DNA of 64,000 bases from contig NZ_QUAB01000039.1 in NCBI RefSeq assembly GCF_003387575.1, positions 62,001 through 126,000 of the forward strand, given 5' to 3'. The notes under the pieces were generated by a model. That model was not told the DNA's origin. It saw nothing but the letters and a program-made list of their open reading frames with translations, and searched no databases. Below are positions 51,964 to 61,295 of the stretch, in pieces. Within the stretch, counting starts at the first letter, position 1. Every line of letters starts with the position of its first letter. A program made the translations under genes and the position numbers. This stretch comes from Microbacterium bovistercoris. GTDB taxonomy: Bacteria > Actinomycetota > Actinomycetes > Actinomycetales > Microbacteriaceae.

Positions 51964-54453
51964 GTGTTCGACAGCGACCGTTACTCGTCCGACCCCTGGC
52001 GTCTCGTCGAGAGCCGCTACGACGGGGACGGCCTGCCCGAGACCCTGTTCACGGTGGGCAACGGATATCTCGGTCTGCGCGGCAACCACATCGAAGGCCG
52101 CGGCGCGCACGAGCACGGCACGTTCATCAACGGCCTGCACGAGACCTGGCCCATCCGCCATGCCGAGCAGGCGTACGGATTCGCCGAGGTCGGGCAGACG
52201 ATCATCAACGCGCCGGATGCCAAGATCATGCGCGTCTACGTCGACGACGAGCCGCTGTCGTTCGACGAGGCCGACGTGCGCGAGTACTCTCGCACGCTTG
52301 ACATGCGCACCGGAGTGGTGCACCGCGACGTGCTGTGGGTGACCCCCTCGGGCAAGCGGGTGCGGCTGCGCGATGAGCGGATGGTGAGCTTCGACGAGCG
52401 CCACCTCGCAGTCATGCGGCTCGAGCTCGTGGTCGAGAACGCGGATGCCCCGGTCACCGTCAGCTGCCAGCTGCTGAACCGCCAGGACGGCGGCACCGTC
52501 TACACCGGCACGCCGGAGGCCGCGCAGAAGGCGGCGGCGGGCAAGGCCGGATTCGACCCGCGCAAGGCCGAGAAGATCACCGAGCGGGTGCTGCAGCCGG
52601 ATGAGTACTGGCAGGACGGGCTGCGCGCAGCATTGTCGTACCGGGTGGCGGATTCGGGTATGACGCTGGCCGTCGTCGCCGACCACGTGATCGAGACCGA
52701 GAACGACTACAGCGCCCGACAGCTGATCGAGCCCGACATCGCGAAGAACGTCTTCCGGGTGCAGGCCAAGGCGGGCGTGCCGATCCGGCTCACCAAGCTG
52801 GTCAGCTACCACACGTCGCGGGGCGTGCCTCCGCGCGAGCTGGTCGACCGCTGCCGCCGCACGCTCGACCGCGCCGCCGTCGAAGGCGTCGACGCGCTGT
52901 TCGCCCGGCAGGCCGAGTGGCTCGACGCGTTCTGGGAGCGCAGCGACGTGCTCATCGGCGGGCACGACGACCTGCAGCAGGCCGTGCGCTGGTGCCTGTT
53001 CCAGCTGGCGCAGGCGTCGGCACGGGCCGACGGCGCCGGAGTGCCGGCGAAGGGGCTCACCGGATCCGGCTACAGCGGGCACTACTTCTGGGACACCGAG
53101 ATCTACGTGCTGCCGTTCCTCACGTACACGTCGCCGCAGTGGGCGCGCAACGCGCTGCGGGCGCGGGTGCTGATGCTGCCGGCGGCGCGCCGCCGGGCGG
53201 CGCAGCTGAACGAGGCGGGGGCGCTGTTCCCGTGGCGCACGATCAACGGCGAGGAGGCCTCGGCGTACTACGCGGCGGGCACCGCGCAGTACCACATCAA
53301 CGCCGACGTCAGCTTCGCGCTGGGCAAGTACGTGTACGCCACCGGCGACGTGGAGTTCCTGCGCAGCGAAGCCGCCGACATCGCCGTCGAGACCGCGCGG
53401 CTGTGGGCGACGCTCGGGTTCTGGCGCGGCACGAACGGGGACTCGAGCTTCCACATCCACGGCGTCACCGGTCCGGACGAGTACACGACCGTCGTCAACG
53501 ACAACCTGTTCACCAACGTGATGGCCCGGCACAACCTGCGCCTGGCCACCCGCGTGGTGCGCGAGCTGGCGGAGAAGTCGCCGGAGGCCTACGCCGCCCT
53601 GGTCGCCCGCACCGGCCTGGACGCCGGGGAGCCGGACGGCTGGGAGCGCGCCGCCGAGGCCATGCACATTCCCTACAGCGAAGGGCTGGGCATCCACCCG
53701 CAGGACTCGCTGTTCCTGGAGCGCGAGGTCTGGGACCTGGCGAACACGCCGGACGATCAGCGCCCGCTGCTGCTGCACTTCCACCCGCTGGTGATCTACC
53801 GGTTCCAGGTGCTGAAGCAGGCGGACGTGGTGCTCGCGCTGTTCCTGCAGGGCAGCCACTTCACCGCCGAGGAGAAGCTCGCCGACTTCGACTACTACGA
53901 CCCGCTGACCACCGGTGACTCCACGCTGTCTGCCGTGGTGCAGTCGATCCTCGCCGCCGAGGTGGGATACCAGGACCTGGCGCTCGAGTACTTCCGCGAG
54001 GCGCTGTACGTCGACCTGCACGACCTGCACAACAACGCCACCGACGGAGTTCACGTGGCGTCGGCCGGTGGCGTGTGGTCGGCGCTGGTGAGCGGCTTCG
54101 GCGGCATGCGCGACTACGCCGGCGAGCTGAGCTTCGACCCGCGACTGCCCGCGGAGTGGCCCTCGCTGGAGTTCCCGCTGCAGTGGCGCGGGTCGTCGCT
54201 GCGGGTGACGATCACCCGCGGGGAGCTGCGGATGACGGTGCTGTCGGGTGACCCCGTCTCGTTCACCGTGCGGGGTGCCGCGCACACGGCGTCGACGGAT
54301 GCGGATGCCGTGGTGCTGCTCGCCGGTCAGGGGCCGGTGCGCCCCGGCCGCCCGACCCTGCGCCAGTTCGCGGATGCCCGTCGCGAGGACGGCACTCTGA
54401 TGTCGCCGACGGTGCCGGTCACCACGACGATCCCGGTGATCGAGGTCGACTGA
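51964..54453 (+). CDS. GH65 disaccharide phosphorylase (maltose/trehalose/kojibiose type)
   Basis: 829 residues. N-terminal beta-sandwich (ETLFTVGNGYLGLRGN), the (alpha/alpha)6 barrel with GYSGHYFWDTEIYVLPFLTYTSPQ, and general acid E506 in GVTGPDEYTTVVND; the phosphate-binding region includes LHFHPLVIYRFQVLKQADVVLALFL. Start GTG 51964 with AGGGAG upstream. Phosphorolysis of an alpha-glucosyl disaccharide gives beta-glucose 1-phosphate, matching pgmB next door. Which disaccharide cannot be told from sequence alone. Confidence 0.9.
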   Translation: MFDSDRYSSDPWRLVESRYDGDGLPETLFTVGNGYLGLRGNHIEGRGAHEHGTFINGLHETWPIRHAEQAYGFAEVGQTIINAPDAKIMRVYVDDEPLSFDEADVREYSRTLDMRTGVVHRDVLWVTPSGKRVRLRDERMVSFDERHLAVMRLELVVENADAPVTVSCQLLNRQDGGTVYTGTPEAAQKAAAGKAGFDPRKAEKITERVLQPDEYWQDGLRAALSYRVADSGMTLAVVADHVIETENDYSARQLIEPDIAKNVFRVQAKAGVPIRLTKLVSYHTSRGVPPRELVDRCRRTLDRAAVEGVDALFARQAEWLDAFWERSDVLIGGHDDLQQAVRWCLFQLAQASARADGAGVPAKGLTGSGYSGHYFWDTEIYVLPFLTYTSPQWARNALRARVLMLPAARRRAAQLNEAGALFPWRTINGEEASAYYAAGTAQYHINADVSFALGKYVYATGDVEFLRSEAADIAVETARLWATLGFWRGTNGDSSFHIHGVTGPDEYTTVVNDNLFTNVMARHNLRLATRVVRELAEKSPEAYAALVARTGLDAGEPDGWERAAEAMHIPYSEGLGIHPQDSLFLEREVWDLANTPDDQRPLLLHFHPLVIYRFQVLKQADVVLALFLQGSHFTAEEKLADFDYYDPLTTGDSTLSAVVQSILAAEVGYQDLALEYFREALYVDLHDLHNNATDGVHVASAGGVWSALVSGFGGMRDYAGELSFDPRLPAEWPSLEFPLQWRGSSLRVTITRGELRMTVLSGDPVSFTVRGAAHTASTDADAVVLLAGQGPVRPGRPTLRQFADARREDGTLMSPTVPVTTTIPVIEVD

Positions 54454-54475
54454 GTCCCGTGTCCGGGGCACACCG

Positions 54476-54481
54476 TAGGCT
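54476..54481 (+). promoter_or_regulatory. -10 box of leaderless dnaX
   Basis: TAGGCT followed by 6 nt and GTG 54488. Confidence 0.6.
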
Positions 54482-54487
54482 GTTCTG

Positions 54488-56932
54488 GTGACCACAGCCC
54501 TCTACCGCCGCTACCGGCCCGAGAACTTCGGGGAGATGATCGGTCAGTCCCAGGTGACCGACCCGCTCATGACCGCCCTCCGCGGTGACAGGGTGGGTCA
54601 CGCCTACCTGTTCTCCGGTCCCCGCGGGTGCGGAAAGACCACGTCGGCCCGCATCCTGGCGCGGTGCCTGAACTGCGCCGAGGGGCCCACCGACACCCCG
54701 TGCGGCGTGTGCCCGAGCTGCGTCGAGCTGTCGCGCAACGGCGGCGGCTCGCTCGACGTCGTCGAGATCGACGCGGCCAGCCACAACGGCGTCGACGACG
54801 CCCGCGACCTGCGCGAGCGGGCCACGTTCGCGCCCAGTCGTGACCGGTACAAGATCTTCATCCTCGACGAGGCGCACATGGTCACGCCGCAGGGCTTCAA
54901 CGCCCTGCTCAAGCTCGTCGAGGAGCCGCCGGCGCATGTGAAGTTCATCTTCGCGACCACCGAGCCCGAGAAGGTGCTCGGCACCATCCGCTCCCGCACG
55001 CATCACTACCCGTTCCGGCTCGTGCCGCCCGCGGCCATGCTCGAGTACGTCGAGAAGCTCTGTGTCGAAGAGGGCGTGCAGGTCGAGGAGGGCGTGCTCG
55101 CTCTCGCCGTCCGCGCCGGCGGCGGATCCCCCCGCGACACCCTCTCGCTGCTCGACCAGCTCATCGCCGGCTCCGAGGACGGCAACGTCACGTACGCGCG
55201 CGCCGTGGCGCTGCTCGGCTACACGCACGCCGAACTGCTCGACGAGATCGTCGACGCGCTCGCCGCCGGCGATGCCGCAGCGGCGTTCCCCGCGGTCGAC
55301 CGCGTGGTGCAGACGGGCCAGGACCCGCGGCGATTCGTCGACGACCTGCTCGAGCGGCTGCGCGATCTCATCGTGATCGCCGCCGTCGGCGACGGCGCCT
55401 CCGCCGTGCTGCGCGGCATCCCCGCCGACGAGCTGCAGCGGATGCAGGCGCAGGCCGTCGCGTTCGGATCTGTGCGACTGTCGCGCACCGCCGATGTCGT
55501 GAGCCAGGCGCTCGACGACATGACCGGCGCGACCTCGCCGCGACTGCACCTCGAGCTCATGGTTGCGCGCGTGCTCGCGAGCGCCGGCGAGGGCGCGGCT
55601 GTCGCGGCTGCACCGACTGCTTCTGCTCCGGCTGCCTCTGCTCCGGCTGCCTCTGCTCCAGTCGCCTCTGCTCCAGTGGCTTCTGCCCCGGTCGTCGAGC
55701 GAGCGACGAAGGAGCGAGACGAGACGCCTTCAGCCTCCGCGGAGCCCTCAGCACCGACTCCCGCGCCGGCGCCCGAGACGCCAACTCCCGACGTTTCGTC
55801 TGCGCCTCGTTCCTCGGCTCCGCTCAACGACCCGGAGCAGGACGCGCCCCCCGCGCCGACCGGCCCCGTCACCTTCGAGCGCATCACGGCCGAGTGGCCG
55901 GCGGTGCTCGACAAGCTGGCGTCGATCAACCGCAACGCGTGGCTGCTCGTCACCGGTGTGCAGCCCCTCGCGTACGCTGACGAAGTGCTCACCCTCGGCT
56001 TCGCGACACCGTCCGACGTCACGAAGTTCAAGGGGCCGACGCCTGGTCCCGGGCCGTCTGATCACCTGCGCACCGCGATCGAGCAGCAAATCGGCGTCCG
56101 CGTGAAGTACCGCCCGGCCCCGCTGCCGTCCGGCAACGCACCTGGTGGGGGAGCACGCTCGCCGCAGGGCGGACCGGAGCAGGGCGGAGCATCCGCTGCC
56201 GCTGACCCTGCGCCCGCCGACCCTGCGCCGGCGCGCGCCGAGCACCAGGGTGACACCGCGCCCGCCTCCGGCTGGGCGACGCCGGGCGTGCCGCAGGCCG
56301 GTGCCCCCGACCCCGCTCCCGTCGCGTCAGCAGCGCAGCTGGGTACGCCCGCGGCATCGCAGTCGCAGGCTGGGCCCTCCACCCGCCCGACGCAGTCCCG
56401 CCCGTCGGCATCCGCCGCAGCGCCGGTGACGGAATGGGCGGTCGCGCCCATCCCCGCTGCGCACGAGGAACCGGTGCAGCCGCAGTTCGCGGTCGACGAG
56501 GAGCCCGCCGAGGTCGAGTCCGCGGCGTCCGCACCTGTGCCGCCGGTCGACGGCACGATCGACCGTGACGAGCCGCCGCTGCCGGGCGACGATGAGCCCC
56601 CGTACGACGACGAGCCGCCGTACGACCCGCACTACGACGCCGCACCGCCCGACGCCGGCGGCCGGATGCCGGGCGCCCAGGCGCCCGGCCGCCAGGCCCC
56701 GGTGCAGCAGGCGCCAGCGCAGCAGGCCCCGATGCAACAGGCGCCAGCGCAGCAGGCTCCGCGGGCCTCCGCCCCGCAGCGATCCGCGCCGTCGGCTGCC
56801 GCCCCGGTCGTCACCAGCCGCTCGTCCGCCCCGGACGGCGTGGAGCGCCGCGGCGAGGCCGTGATCCGCCAGGTGCTCGGCGCGACGTTCATCCGCGAAG
56901 AGCCCTTCGAGCCCCAGACGAGGTTCAACTGA
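54488..56932 (+). CDS. dnaX: DNA polymerase III subunit gamma/tau
   Basis: 814 residues. Clamp-loader AAA+ domain (about 1-365): [15 protein letters not shown], Walker [18 protein letters not shown], zinc site C-x8-C-x2-C-x2-C in [20 protein letters not shown], Walker [26 protein letters not shown], then [24 protein letters not shown]. The rest is a long low-complexity Ala/Pro/Ser and Gln-rich region with repeats (ASAPxASAP at about 55617-55690; QQAPxQQAP at about 56703-56760) around a conserved island ([23 protein letters not shown]). No A-rich slippery heptamer was noticed, so a separate gamma form is unlikely. Overlaps recR (TGATG). Confidence 0.94.
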   Translation: MTTALYRRYRPENFGEMIGQSQVTDPLMTALRGDRVGHAYLFSGPRGCGKTTSARILARCLNCAEGPTDTPCGVCPSCVELSRNGGGSLDVVEIDAASHNGVDDARDLRERATFAPSRDRYKIFILDEAHMVTPQGFNALLKLVEEPPAHVKFIFATTEPEKVLGTIRSRTHHYPFRLVPPAAMLEYVEKLCVEEGVQVEEGVLALAVRAGGGSPRDTLSLLDQLIAGSEDGNVTYARAVALLGYTHAELLDEIVDALAAGDAAAAFPAVDRVVQTGQDPRRFVDDLLERLRDLIVIAAVGDGASAVLRGIPADELQRMQAQAVAFGSVRLSRTADVVSQALDDMTGATSPRLHLELMVARVLASAGEGAAVAAAPTASAPAASAPAASAPVASAPVASAPVVERATKERDETPSASAEPSAPTPAPAPETPTPDVSSAPRSSAPLNDPEQDAPPAPTGPVTFERITAEWPAVLDKLASINRNAWLLVTGVQPLAYADEVLTLGFATPSDVTKFKGPTPGPGPSDHLRTAIEQQIGVRVKYRPAPLPSGNAPGGGARSPQGGPEQGGASAAADPAPADPAPARAEHQGDTAPASGWATPGVPQAGAPDPAPVASAAQLGTPAASQSQAGPSTRPTQSRPSASAAAPVTEWAVAPIPAAHEEPVQPQFAVDEEPAEVESAASAPVPPVDGTIDRDEPPLPGDDEPPYDDEPPYDPHYDAAPPDAGGRMPGAQAPGRQAPVQQAPAQQAPMQQAPAQQAPRASAPQRSAPSAAAPVVTSRSSAPDGVERRGEAVIRQVLGATFIREEPFEPQTRFN

Positions 56933-57525
56933 TGTACGACGGCATCGTCCAGGAGTTGATCGACGAGTTCGGCCGGCTCCCCGGCATCGGCCCGAAGTCG
57001 GCCCAGCGCATCGCATTCCACATCCTGCAGACCCCGTCGTTCGACGTGGCGCGCCTCGCCGAGCTGCTCACCGAGGTGCGCGCCCGCGTGCGCTTCTGCG
57101 AGATCTGCGGCAACGTCTCCGAGCAGGACCGCTGCGCGATCTGCCGCGACCCGCGCCGTAACGCCGCACTCATCTGCGTGGTCGAGGATGCTAAGGATGT
57201 GGCAGCGATCGAGCGCACCCGCGAATTCCGCGGGCTGTACCACGTGCTCGGCGGCGCGATCAGTCCGATCGCCGGTGTCGGCCCCGACGACCTGCGCATC
57301 GCTCAGCTGATGACCCGACTCGCCGACGGCACCGTGCAGGAGGTCATCCTCGCGACCAACCCCAACCTCGAGGGCGAGGCGACGGCGAGCTACCTCAGCC
57401 GCCTGCTGACGACGATGGAGATCACGGTCTCGCGCCTGGCATCCGGTCTGCCCGTCGGCGGCGACCTGGAGTACGCCGACGAGGTCACCCTCGGCCGGGC
57501 GTTCGAAGGACGGCGCCGGCTGTGA
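56932..57525 (+). CDS. recR: Recombination protein RecR
   Basis: 197 residues. Helix-hairpin-helix [20 protein letters not shown], the C4 zinc finger [18 protein letters not shown] (about residues 57-74), the Toprim domain [32 protein letters not shown] and the Walker-B-like C-terminus. With RecF and RecO it loads RecA at gaps. The standard dnaX-recR order is kept. The stop overlaps the next start (GTGA). Confidence 0.96.
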   Translation: MYDGIVQELIDEFGRLPGIGPKSAQRIAFHILQTPSFDVARLAELLTEVRARVRFCEICGNVSEQDRCAICRDPRRNAALICVVEDAKDVAAIERTREFRGLYHVLGGAISPIAGVGPDDLRIAQLMTRLADGTVQEVILATNPNLEGEATASYLSRLLTTMEITVSRLASGLPVGGDLEYADEVTLGRAFEGRRRL

Positions 57526-58505
57526 GCCCGCACGGCGGCTTCACCCGCAAGGGCTGGATCCTCTTCGCGATCATGTCGATCGTGTGGGGCATCACCTACC
57601 TCTTCATCAAAGAGGCCGTCGAATCGTACTCGCCCCCGGCCGTGGTGGCCGCCCGCACGCTTCTCGGTGCGCTCGTGCTCCTGCCCTTCGCGATCCGATC
57701 GGGTGCCCTCAAGGCCGCGCTCAAGGTGTGGCCGTGGGTGCTCGCGTTCGGCGCCGTCGAGATGGCAGGGCCCTTCCTGCTGCTCAGCCACGCCGAGACC
57801 CAGCTGCCGTCGGGGCTGACCGGACTGCTGGTGTCGACGGTCCCGCTGTTCGCCGTGGTCATCGCCCTGATGCGGGGCGACCGCTCCGTGCTCGCGCCGA
57901 CCCGCCTGGGCGGGTTGCTGGTCGGCTTCGCCGGCGTCGCGATCGTGGTCGCCGGCCCGGGGCTGTTCGCACACGGCACGGCGAGCTACATCGCGATCGG
58001 CGAGATCCTGCTCACCGCCGTGCTGTACGCGATCGCGCCGTTCATCATCGCTCACAAGCTGGCCGACGTGCCGTCGATCGGCACCATCACGCTCGCGCTC
58101 CTCGTCGTCGGCCTCGCCTACCTGCCGGCCGGCATCCTCACCCAGCACGACGTGCCCACCATCCGCTCGACCGTGTCGCTGGTTCTGCTCGGCGTGATCT
58201 GCACCGCCCTGGCGTTCGTGTTCTTCTTCGCACTGATCCGCGAAGTCGGCCCGGTGCGCGCACCGCTGTTCACCTACGTCAACCCGGTGGTCGCGATCAT
58301 CCTCGGCACGATCCTGGTCGGCGAGCCCGTCACCGCAGGGCTGCTGATCGGCTTCCCGATCATCCTCATCGGATGCTGGTTCGCCGCCACCGGCGGCAGA
58401 CTGAAGTCCGGGGAGGCCGATCTGACCACCGGACCGGTGACGACAGCCGAGACCGCCGAGGTGATCTGCGACGGGCCGCCGCCCGAGCCGGATCCCACTC
58501 GCTGA
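57522..58505 (+). CDS. EamA/DMT family transporter
   Basis: 327 residues, about ten membrane segments in two EamA repeats ([42 protein letters not shown] region; second half from [21 protein letters not shown]). [28 protein letters not shown] is the family's last-helices motif. GTG 57522 overlaps the recR stop by 4 bp, so it is translated with it. Metabolite exporter; substrate unknown. Confidence 0.87.
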   Translation: MSPHGGFTRKGWILFAIMSIVWGITYLFIKEAVESYSPPAVVAARTLLGALVLLPFAIRSGALKAALKVWPWVLAFGAVEMAGPFLLLSHAETQLPSGLTGLLVSTVPLFAVVIALMRGDRSVLAPTRLGGLLVGFAGVAIVVAGPGLFAHGTASYIAIGEILLTAVLYAIAPFIIAHKLADVPSIGTITLALLVVGLAYLPAGILTQHDVPTIRSTVSLVLLGVICTALAFVFFFALIREVGPVRAPLFTYVNPVVAIILGTILVGEPVTAGLLIGFPIILIGCWFAATGGRLKSGEADLTTGPVTTAETAEVICDGPPPEPDPTR

Positions 58506-58698
58506 TCGACACGACCCTCGGCCCCGAGCCGCAGAACTCTGCTCGAGGGCAGTATCCAGCTCGCGCGGCATATTCCTGCTCACGCGGCAGTCCTCGACGC
58601 GTCCCGTGGTTGGCGCTGCACTTTGTTGCTCACGCGCCTCGAATATGCGCCGCGCGCGCCGAGAAATGCAGCGCGACCTGCCGGATCCGGCGGAAGGA
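58506..58698. other. Structured intergenic region with interlocked inverted repeats
   Basis: No gene seen. GCATATTC (58568-58575) pairs with GAATATGC (58641-58648), and GCGCTGCA (58613-58620) pairs with TGCAGCGC (58667-58674), giving two interleaved stems. TGCTCACGCG occurs twice in direct orientation (58577-58586, 58627-58636). It separates the convergent EamA and DUF2871 genes. Confidence 0.45.
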
Positions 58699-59151
58699 CT
58701 AACCCCGGCGGATCGCCTTCCCCAGCGTCACGAGCAGCAGCACGAACCCGGCGCCGATCAGGATATGGCCCAGCCCGGCGATGCCCGAGATCGCTGCGGA
58801 ACCCTTCACGCCGAGCACCTGCAACGAGCCGTGCCAGACCATCATCGCCGTGGTCAGCACGACTCCGGCGTTGTAGATCCAGAAGAACCAGCCGAACAGT
58901 CTGCTCTCCGACAGCCGGAACGTCTTCTCCAGCGCCAGCACGATGAGCGGCACGATCATGCCCAGCACGAGCAGGTGCGTGTGCGTGACGGCCAGCTGCC
59001 CTGGAAATCCCTCGGGGAAGCCGTTCGCCTTCGTGAACTCGCGGTAGAACAGGCCGGCGGCGAGGCCCAGCCCGGTGTACAGAGCCGTGGCGGAGAAGAG
59101 TTTCGTCAGCGCCGAGCGCTGGGTGCGGACATCGACGGATGCTTCGGTCAT
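58699..59151 (-). CDS. DUF2871 membrane protein
   Basis: 150 residues with four hydrophobic segments. SATALYTGLGLAAGLFYREFTKANGF, VTHTHLLVLGMIVPLIVLALEKTF, LFGWFFWIYNAGVVLTTAMMVWHGSLQVLG and AGLGHILIGAGFVLLLVTLGKAIRR match the DUF2871 layout, with conserved histidines (T-H-T-H, W-H-G, G-H) that might bind haem or metal. ATG 59151 begins at MTEASVDV; the longer frame overlaps the kinase promoter region. Divergent from the two-component system, hence a possible target. Function unknown. Confidence 0.75.
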   Translation of the reverse strand: MTEASVDVRTQRSALTKLFSATALYTGLGLAAGLFYREFTKANGFPEGFPGQLAVTHTHLLVLGMIVPLIVLALEKTFRLSESRLFGWFFWIYNAGVVLTTAMMVWHGSLQVLGVKGSAAISGIAGLGHILIGAGFVLLLVTLGKAIRRG

Positions 59152-59246
59152 GTCTCCAGCCTCGCCGGAGCGACCCGCAGGCGGATCCATCGAAGGATCG
59201 AGTTCCGTGGCGCGCACTCGCGGCGCCCCAGGGGCAGAATCGAAGG

Positions 59247-60608
59247 ATGAGCGACGCCTCCGTCTCGAGCCGGCATCGGATGCTGCGCACCGCGCGCGTC
59301 GCCCTGCACCTGATCGCCGTCTTGCTCGCCGTCGTGACCACGCTCCGCGCCGTCGTCGCCGGCCTCGCCCCGCTGCCGGCGATCCTCGCCGCCGTCGCGT
59401 TCCTGGGCTGGTACGGCGCCGGGGCCCTCCTGATCCAGGGTCCGGGCGCGCTCTGGTGGCTGGGCGGGCTCACCGTGCTCTGGGGTGGGATGCTGGTGAT
59501 CTCACCGGAGTACGTCTGGCTGGCCTTCCCGCTGCTGCTGCTCGCCGGGCACCTGATCCGCGGCCGCGCAGCATGGATCTACGCCGTCATCGTCATGCTC
59601 GGGGCGGTCGTCGCGCCGGTGCTTCATCACACCCCGCTCACCTTCGCCCACATCGCCGGTCCCGTGCTCGGCGGCGCGTTCGCCGTTGCGATCTCGCTCG
59701 GCTACGACACTCTGCTGCGCGATGCCGCAGAGCGCGAACGCCTGATCGCCTCGCTGCTGCAGGCGCAGCACGAGACCGCCGCCCTGCAGGACGAGCTCGC
59801 CCGCACGCAGCACGAGGCCGGCGCGGCCAAGGAGCGCACCCGCCTCGCCCGCGACCTGCACGACACGATCGCTCAGGAGCTCAGCTCGGTCTCTCTCCTC
59901 GCCCGCACCGGCGGCGCGGAGCGGATGCCGCAGATCGACGCCCTCGCGCAGCACTCGCTCGTCGAGCTGCGCCGCATCGTCGCCTCCCTCGCGCCCGCCG
60001 AGCTGGAGGACTCGGCCCTCGCCGGCGCACTGGACAGGATGCTGGACGCGCTGCGCACGGATACCGGGATCGAGTCCGCACTGGACGTGTCCGAGCCGAT
60101 GCCCGCGCTGCCGACCGGAGTGGAGGTCGCCTTCCTGCGCGTGGCGCAGTCGGCGCTCGCGAACGTGCGGCAGCACTCCGGCGCCGCACGCGTCGAGATC
60201 GGACTCGGTGCGGCCGACGGCCTCGCGCGCCTGGAGATCGCCGACGACGGCCGCGGCTTCGACCGGGCATCCGCCGGCCGCGCCGGGTCGTCATACGGGC
60301 TGATCGCGATGCGCTCGCGACTCGAAGAACTCGGCGGCGAGCTCGTCATCGACAGCACGCCCGGCGAGGGCACCCGGCTGACCGCGCGAGTTCCGCTCGC
60401 ATCGTCGGCGGGCGTGACACGCGTTTTCGACCACGCGGTCGAAAATGCAGCAGGCGGGCCGTCCGCGGATGCGAAACCGACCACGCGGTCGGCGGGCGCG
60501 ACACGCGTTTTCGACCACGCGGTCGATAGTGCCGCCGGCGCGTCGCCTGCGGATGCGAAACCGACCACGCGACCGCAGCGCGGCGCGGGAGAGGAGGCCG
60601 AGCGATGA
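59247..60608 (+). CDS. Sensor histidine kinase, HisKA_3 type, with repeat-bearing C-terminal tail
   Basis: 453 residues. About five N-terminal membrane segments (residues ~15-150), then a coiled linker (AERERLIASLLQAQHETAALQDELARTQ), the phospho-acceptor helix KERTRLARDLHDTIAQELSSVSLLART, and the ATPase domain with VAQSALANVRQHS, IADDGRGF, YGLIAMRSRLEELGGELVIDSTPGEGTRLTARVPL. After the usual end of the fold there are about 60 extra residues made of two 28-residue copies (SAGxTRVFDHAV...), coded by an 84-bp tandem duplication with palindromes. Start ATG 59247 with GAAGGA. The stop overlaps the regulator gene (ATGA). Confidence 0.88.
   Translation: MSDASVSSRHRMLRTARVALHLIAVLLAVVTTLRAVVAGLAPLPAILAAVAFLGWYGAGALLIQGPGALWWLGGLTVLWGGMLVISPEYVWLAFPLLLLAGHLIRGRAAWIYAVIVMLGAVVAPVLHHTPLTFAHIAGPVLGGAFAVAISLGYDTLLRDAAERERLIASLLQAQHETAALQDELARTQHEAGAAKERTRLARDLHDTIAQELSSVSLLARTGGAERMPQIDALAQHSLVELRRIVASLAPAELEDSALAGALDRMLDALRTDTGIESALDVSEPMPALPTGVEVAFLRVAQSALANVRQHSGAARVEIGLGAADGLARLEIADDGRGFDRASAGRAGSSYGLIAMRSRLEELGGELVIDSTPGEGTRLTARVPLASSAGVTRVFDHAVENAAGGPSADAKPTTRSAGATRVFDHAVDSAAGASPADAKPTTRPQRGAGEEAER
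60405..60572 (+). repeat. In-frame 84-bp tandem duplication with palindromes in the kinase tail
   Basis: Copy 1 is 60405-60488 and copy 2 is 60489-60572. Each holds TTTTCGACC plus ACGC plus GGTCGA (60424-60445 is a perfect 9-bp-arm hairpin; 60508-60529 a partial one) and ends in CCGACC-ACGC (hairpin with GGTCGG, 60477-60492). It looks like REP-type intergenic DNA that has been read into the gene. Confidence 0.75.
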
Positions 60609-61219
60609 GCATCCGGCTGCTCCTCGTCGATGACCATCCGATCGTGCGGGCGGGTCTCCGCGCGGTGATCGAGAGCCGTGGATTCGAGGTGATCGGCGAG
60701 GCCTCCACCGGCGAGGAGGCGCTCGCCGCAGCATCCGAACTGCACCCCGACGTCGTGCTCTGCGATCTGCGGCTGGGGGAGGGGATCGACGGGGTCGCCG
60801 TGACGGCGGCGCTGCGCGCGACGCCGTCGCCGCCCGCGGTCATCATCCTCACCACTTTCGACCACGACGCGCAGATCATCCGCGCGATCGAGGCCGGGGC
60901 CGCCGGCTACCTGCTCAAGGAGGTCGACACAGACACGATCGCGAGAGCGATCACGGATGCCGCATCCGTCGGCCTCGTCGGAGGCCTGGCAGACGACCGC
61001 CTGATCGGCGCGCTTCGCGCGCCACGCGTGTCACTGACCGCACGGGAACGCGAGGTGCTCCAGCTGGTCGATGAGGGCGCCGCCAACCGCGAGATCGCGA
61101 ACCGGCTGTTCATCAGCGAGGCCACCGTGAAGACGCACGTCGTGCACCTGCTCGAGAAGCTCGGCGCTCCCAGCCGCACGGCGGCCGCCGCCGAGGCCCG
61201 CCGCCGCGGGCTGATCTGA
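60605..61219 (+). CDS. LuxR/NarL-type response regulator
   Basis: 204 residues. The receiver has D9/D10, phospho-acceptor D54 in VVLCDLRLGEG, and lysine in YLLKEV; the C-terminal helix-turn-helix is SLTAREREVLQLVDEGAANREIANRLFISEATVKTHVVHLLEKLG in outline. ATG overlaps the kinase stop, so the pair is co-translated. Possible targets are the divergent DUF2871 gene or its own operon. Confidence 0.92.
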   Translation: MSIRLLLVDDHPIVRAGLRAVIESRGFEVIGEASTGEEALAAASELHPDVVLCDLRLGEGIDGVAVTAALRATPSPPAVIILTTFDHDAQIIRAIEAGAAGYLLKEVDTDTIARAITDAASVGLVGGLADDRLIGALRAPRVSLTAREREVLQLVDEGAANREIANRLFISEATVKTHVVHLLEKLGAPSRTAAAAEARRRGLI

Positions 61220-61295
61220 CACATACGCAATACGGCATGAACCCGCTCCGTAGAATGTGCGTGGGCTGATCGCCCGGTAATCCCAGGGAGTGAAC

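Noticed and set aside
55617-55690. Tandem repeat in dnaX as a CRISPR array
   Set aside because: Repeats are short, adjacent, in frame and encode Ala/Ser/Pro; there are no spacers and no cas genes.
54488-56932. Programmed frameshift in dnaX
   Set aside because: No A-rich slippery heptamer with downstream hairpin was noticed; the single frame covers the whole tau protein.
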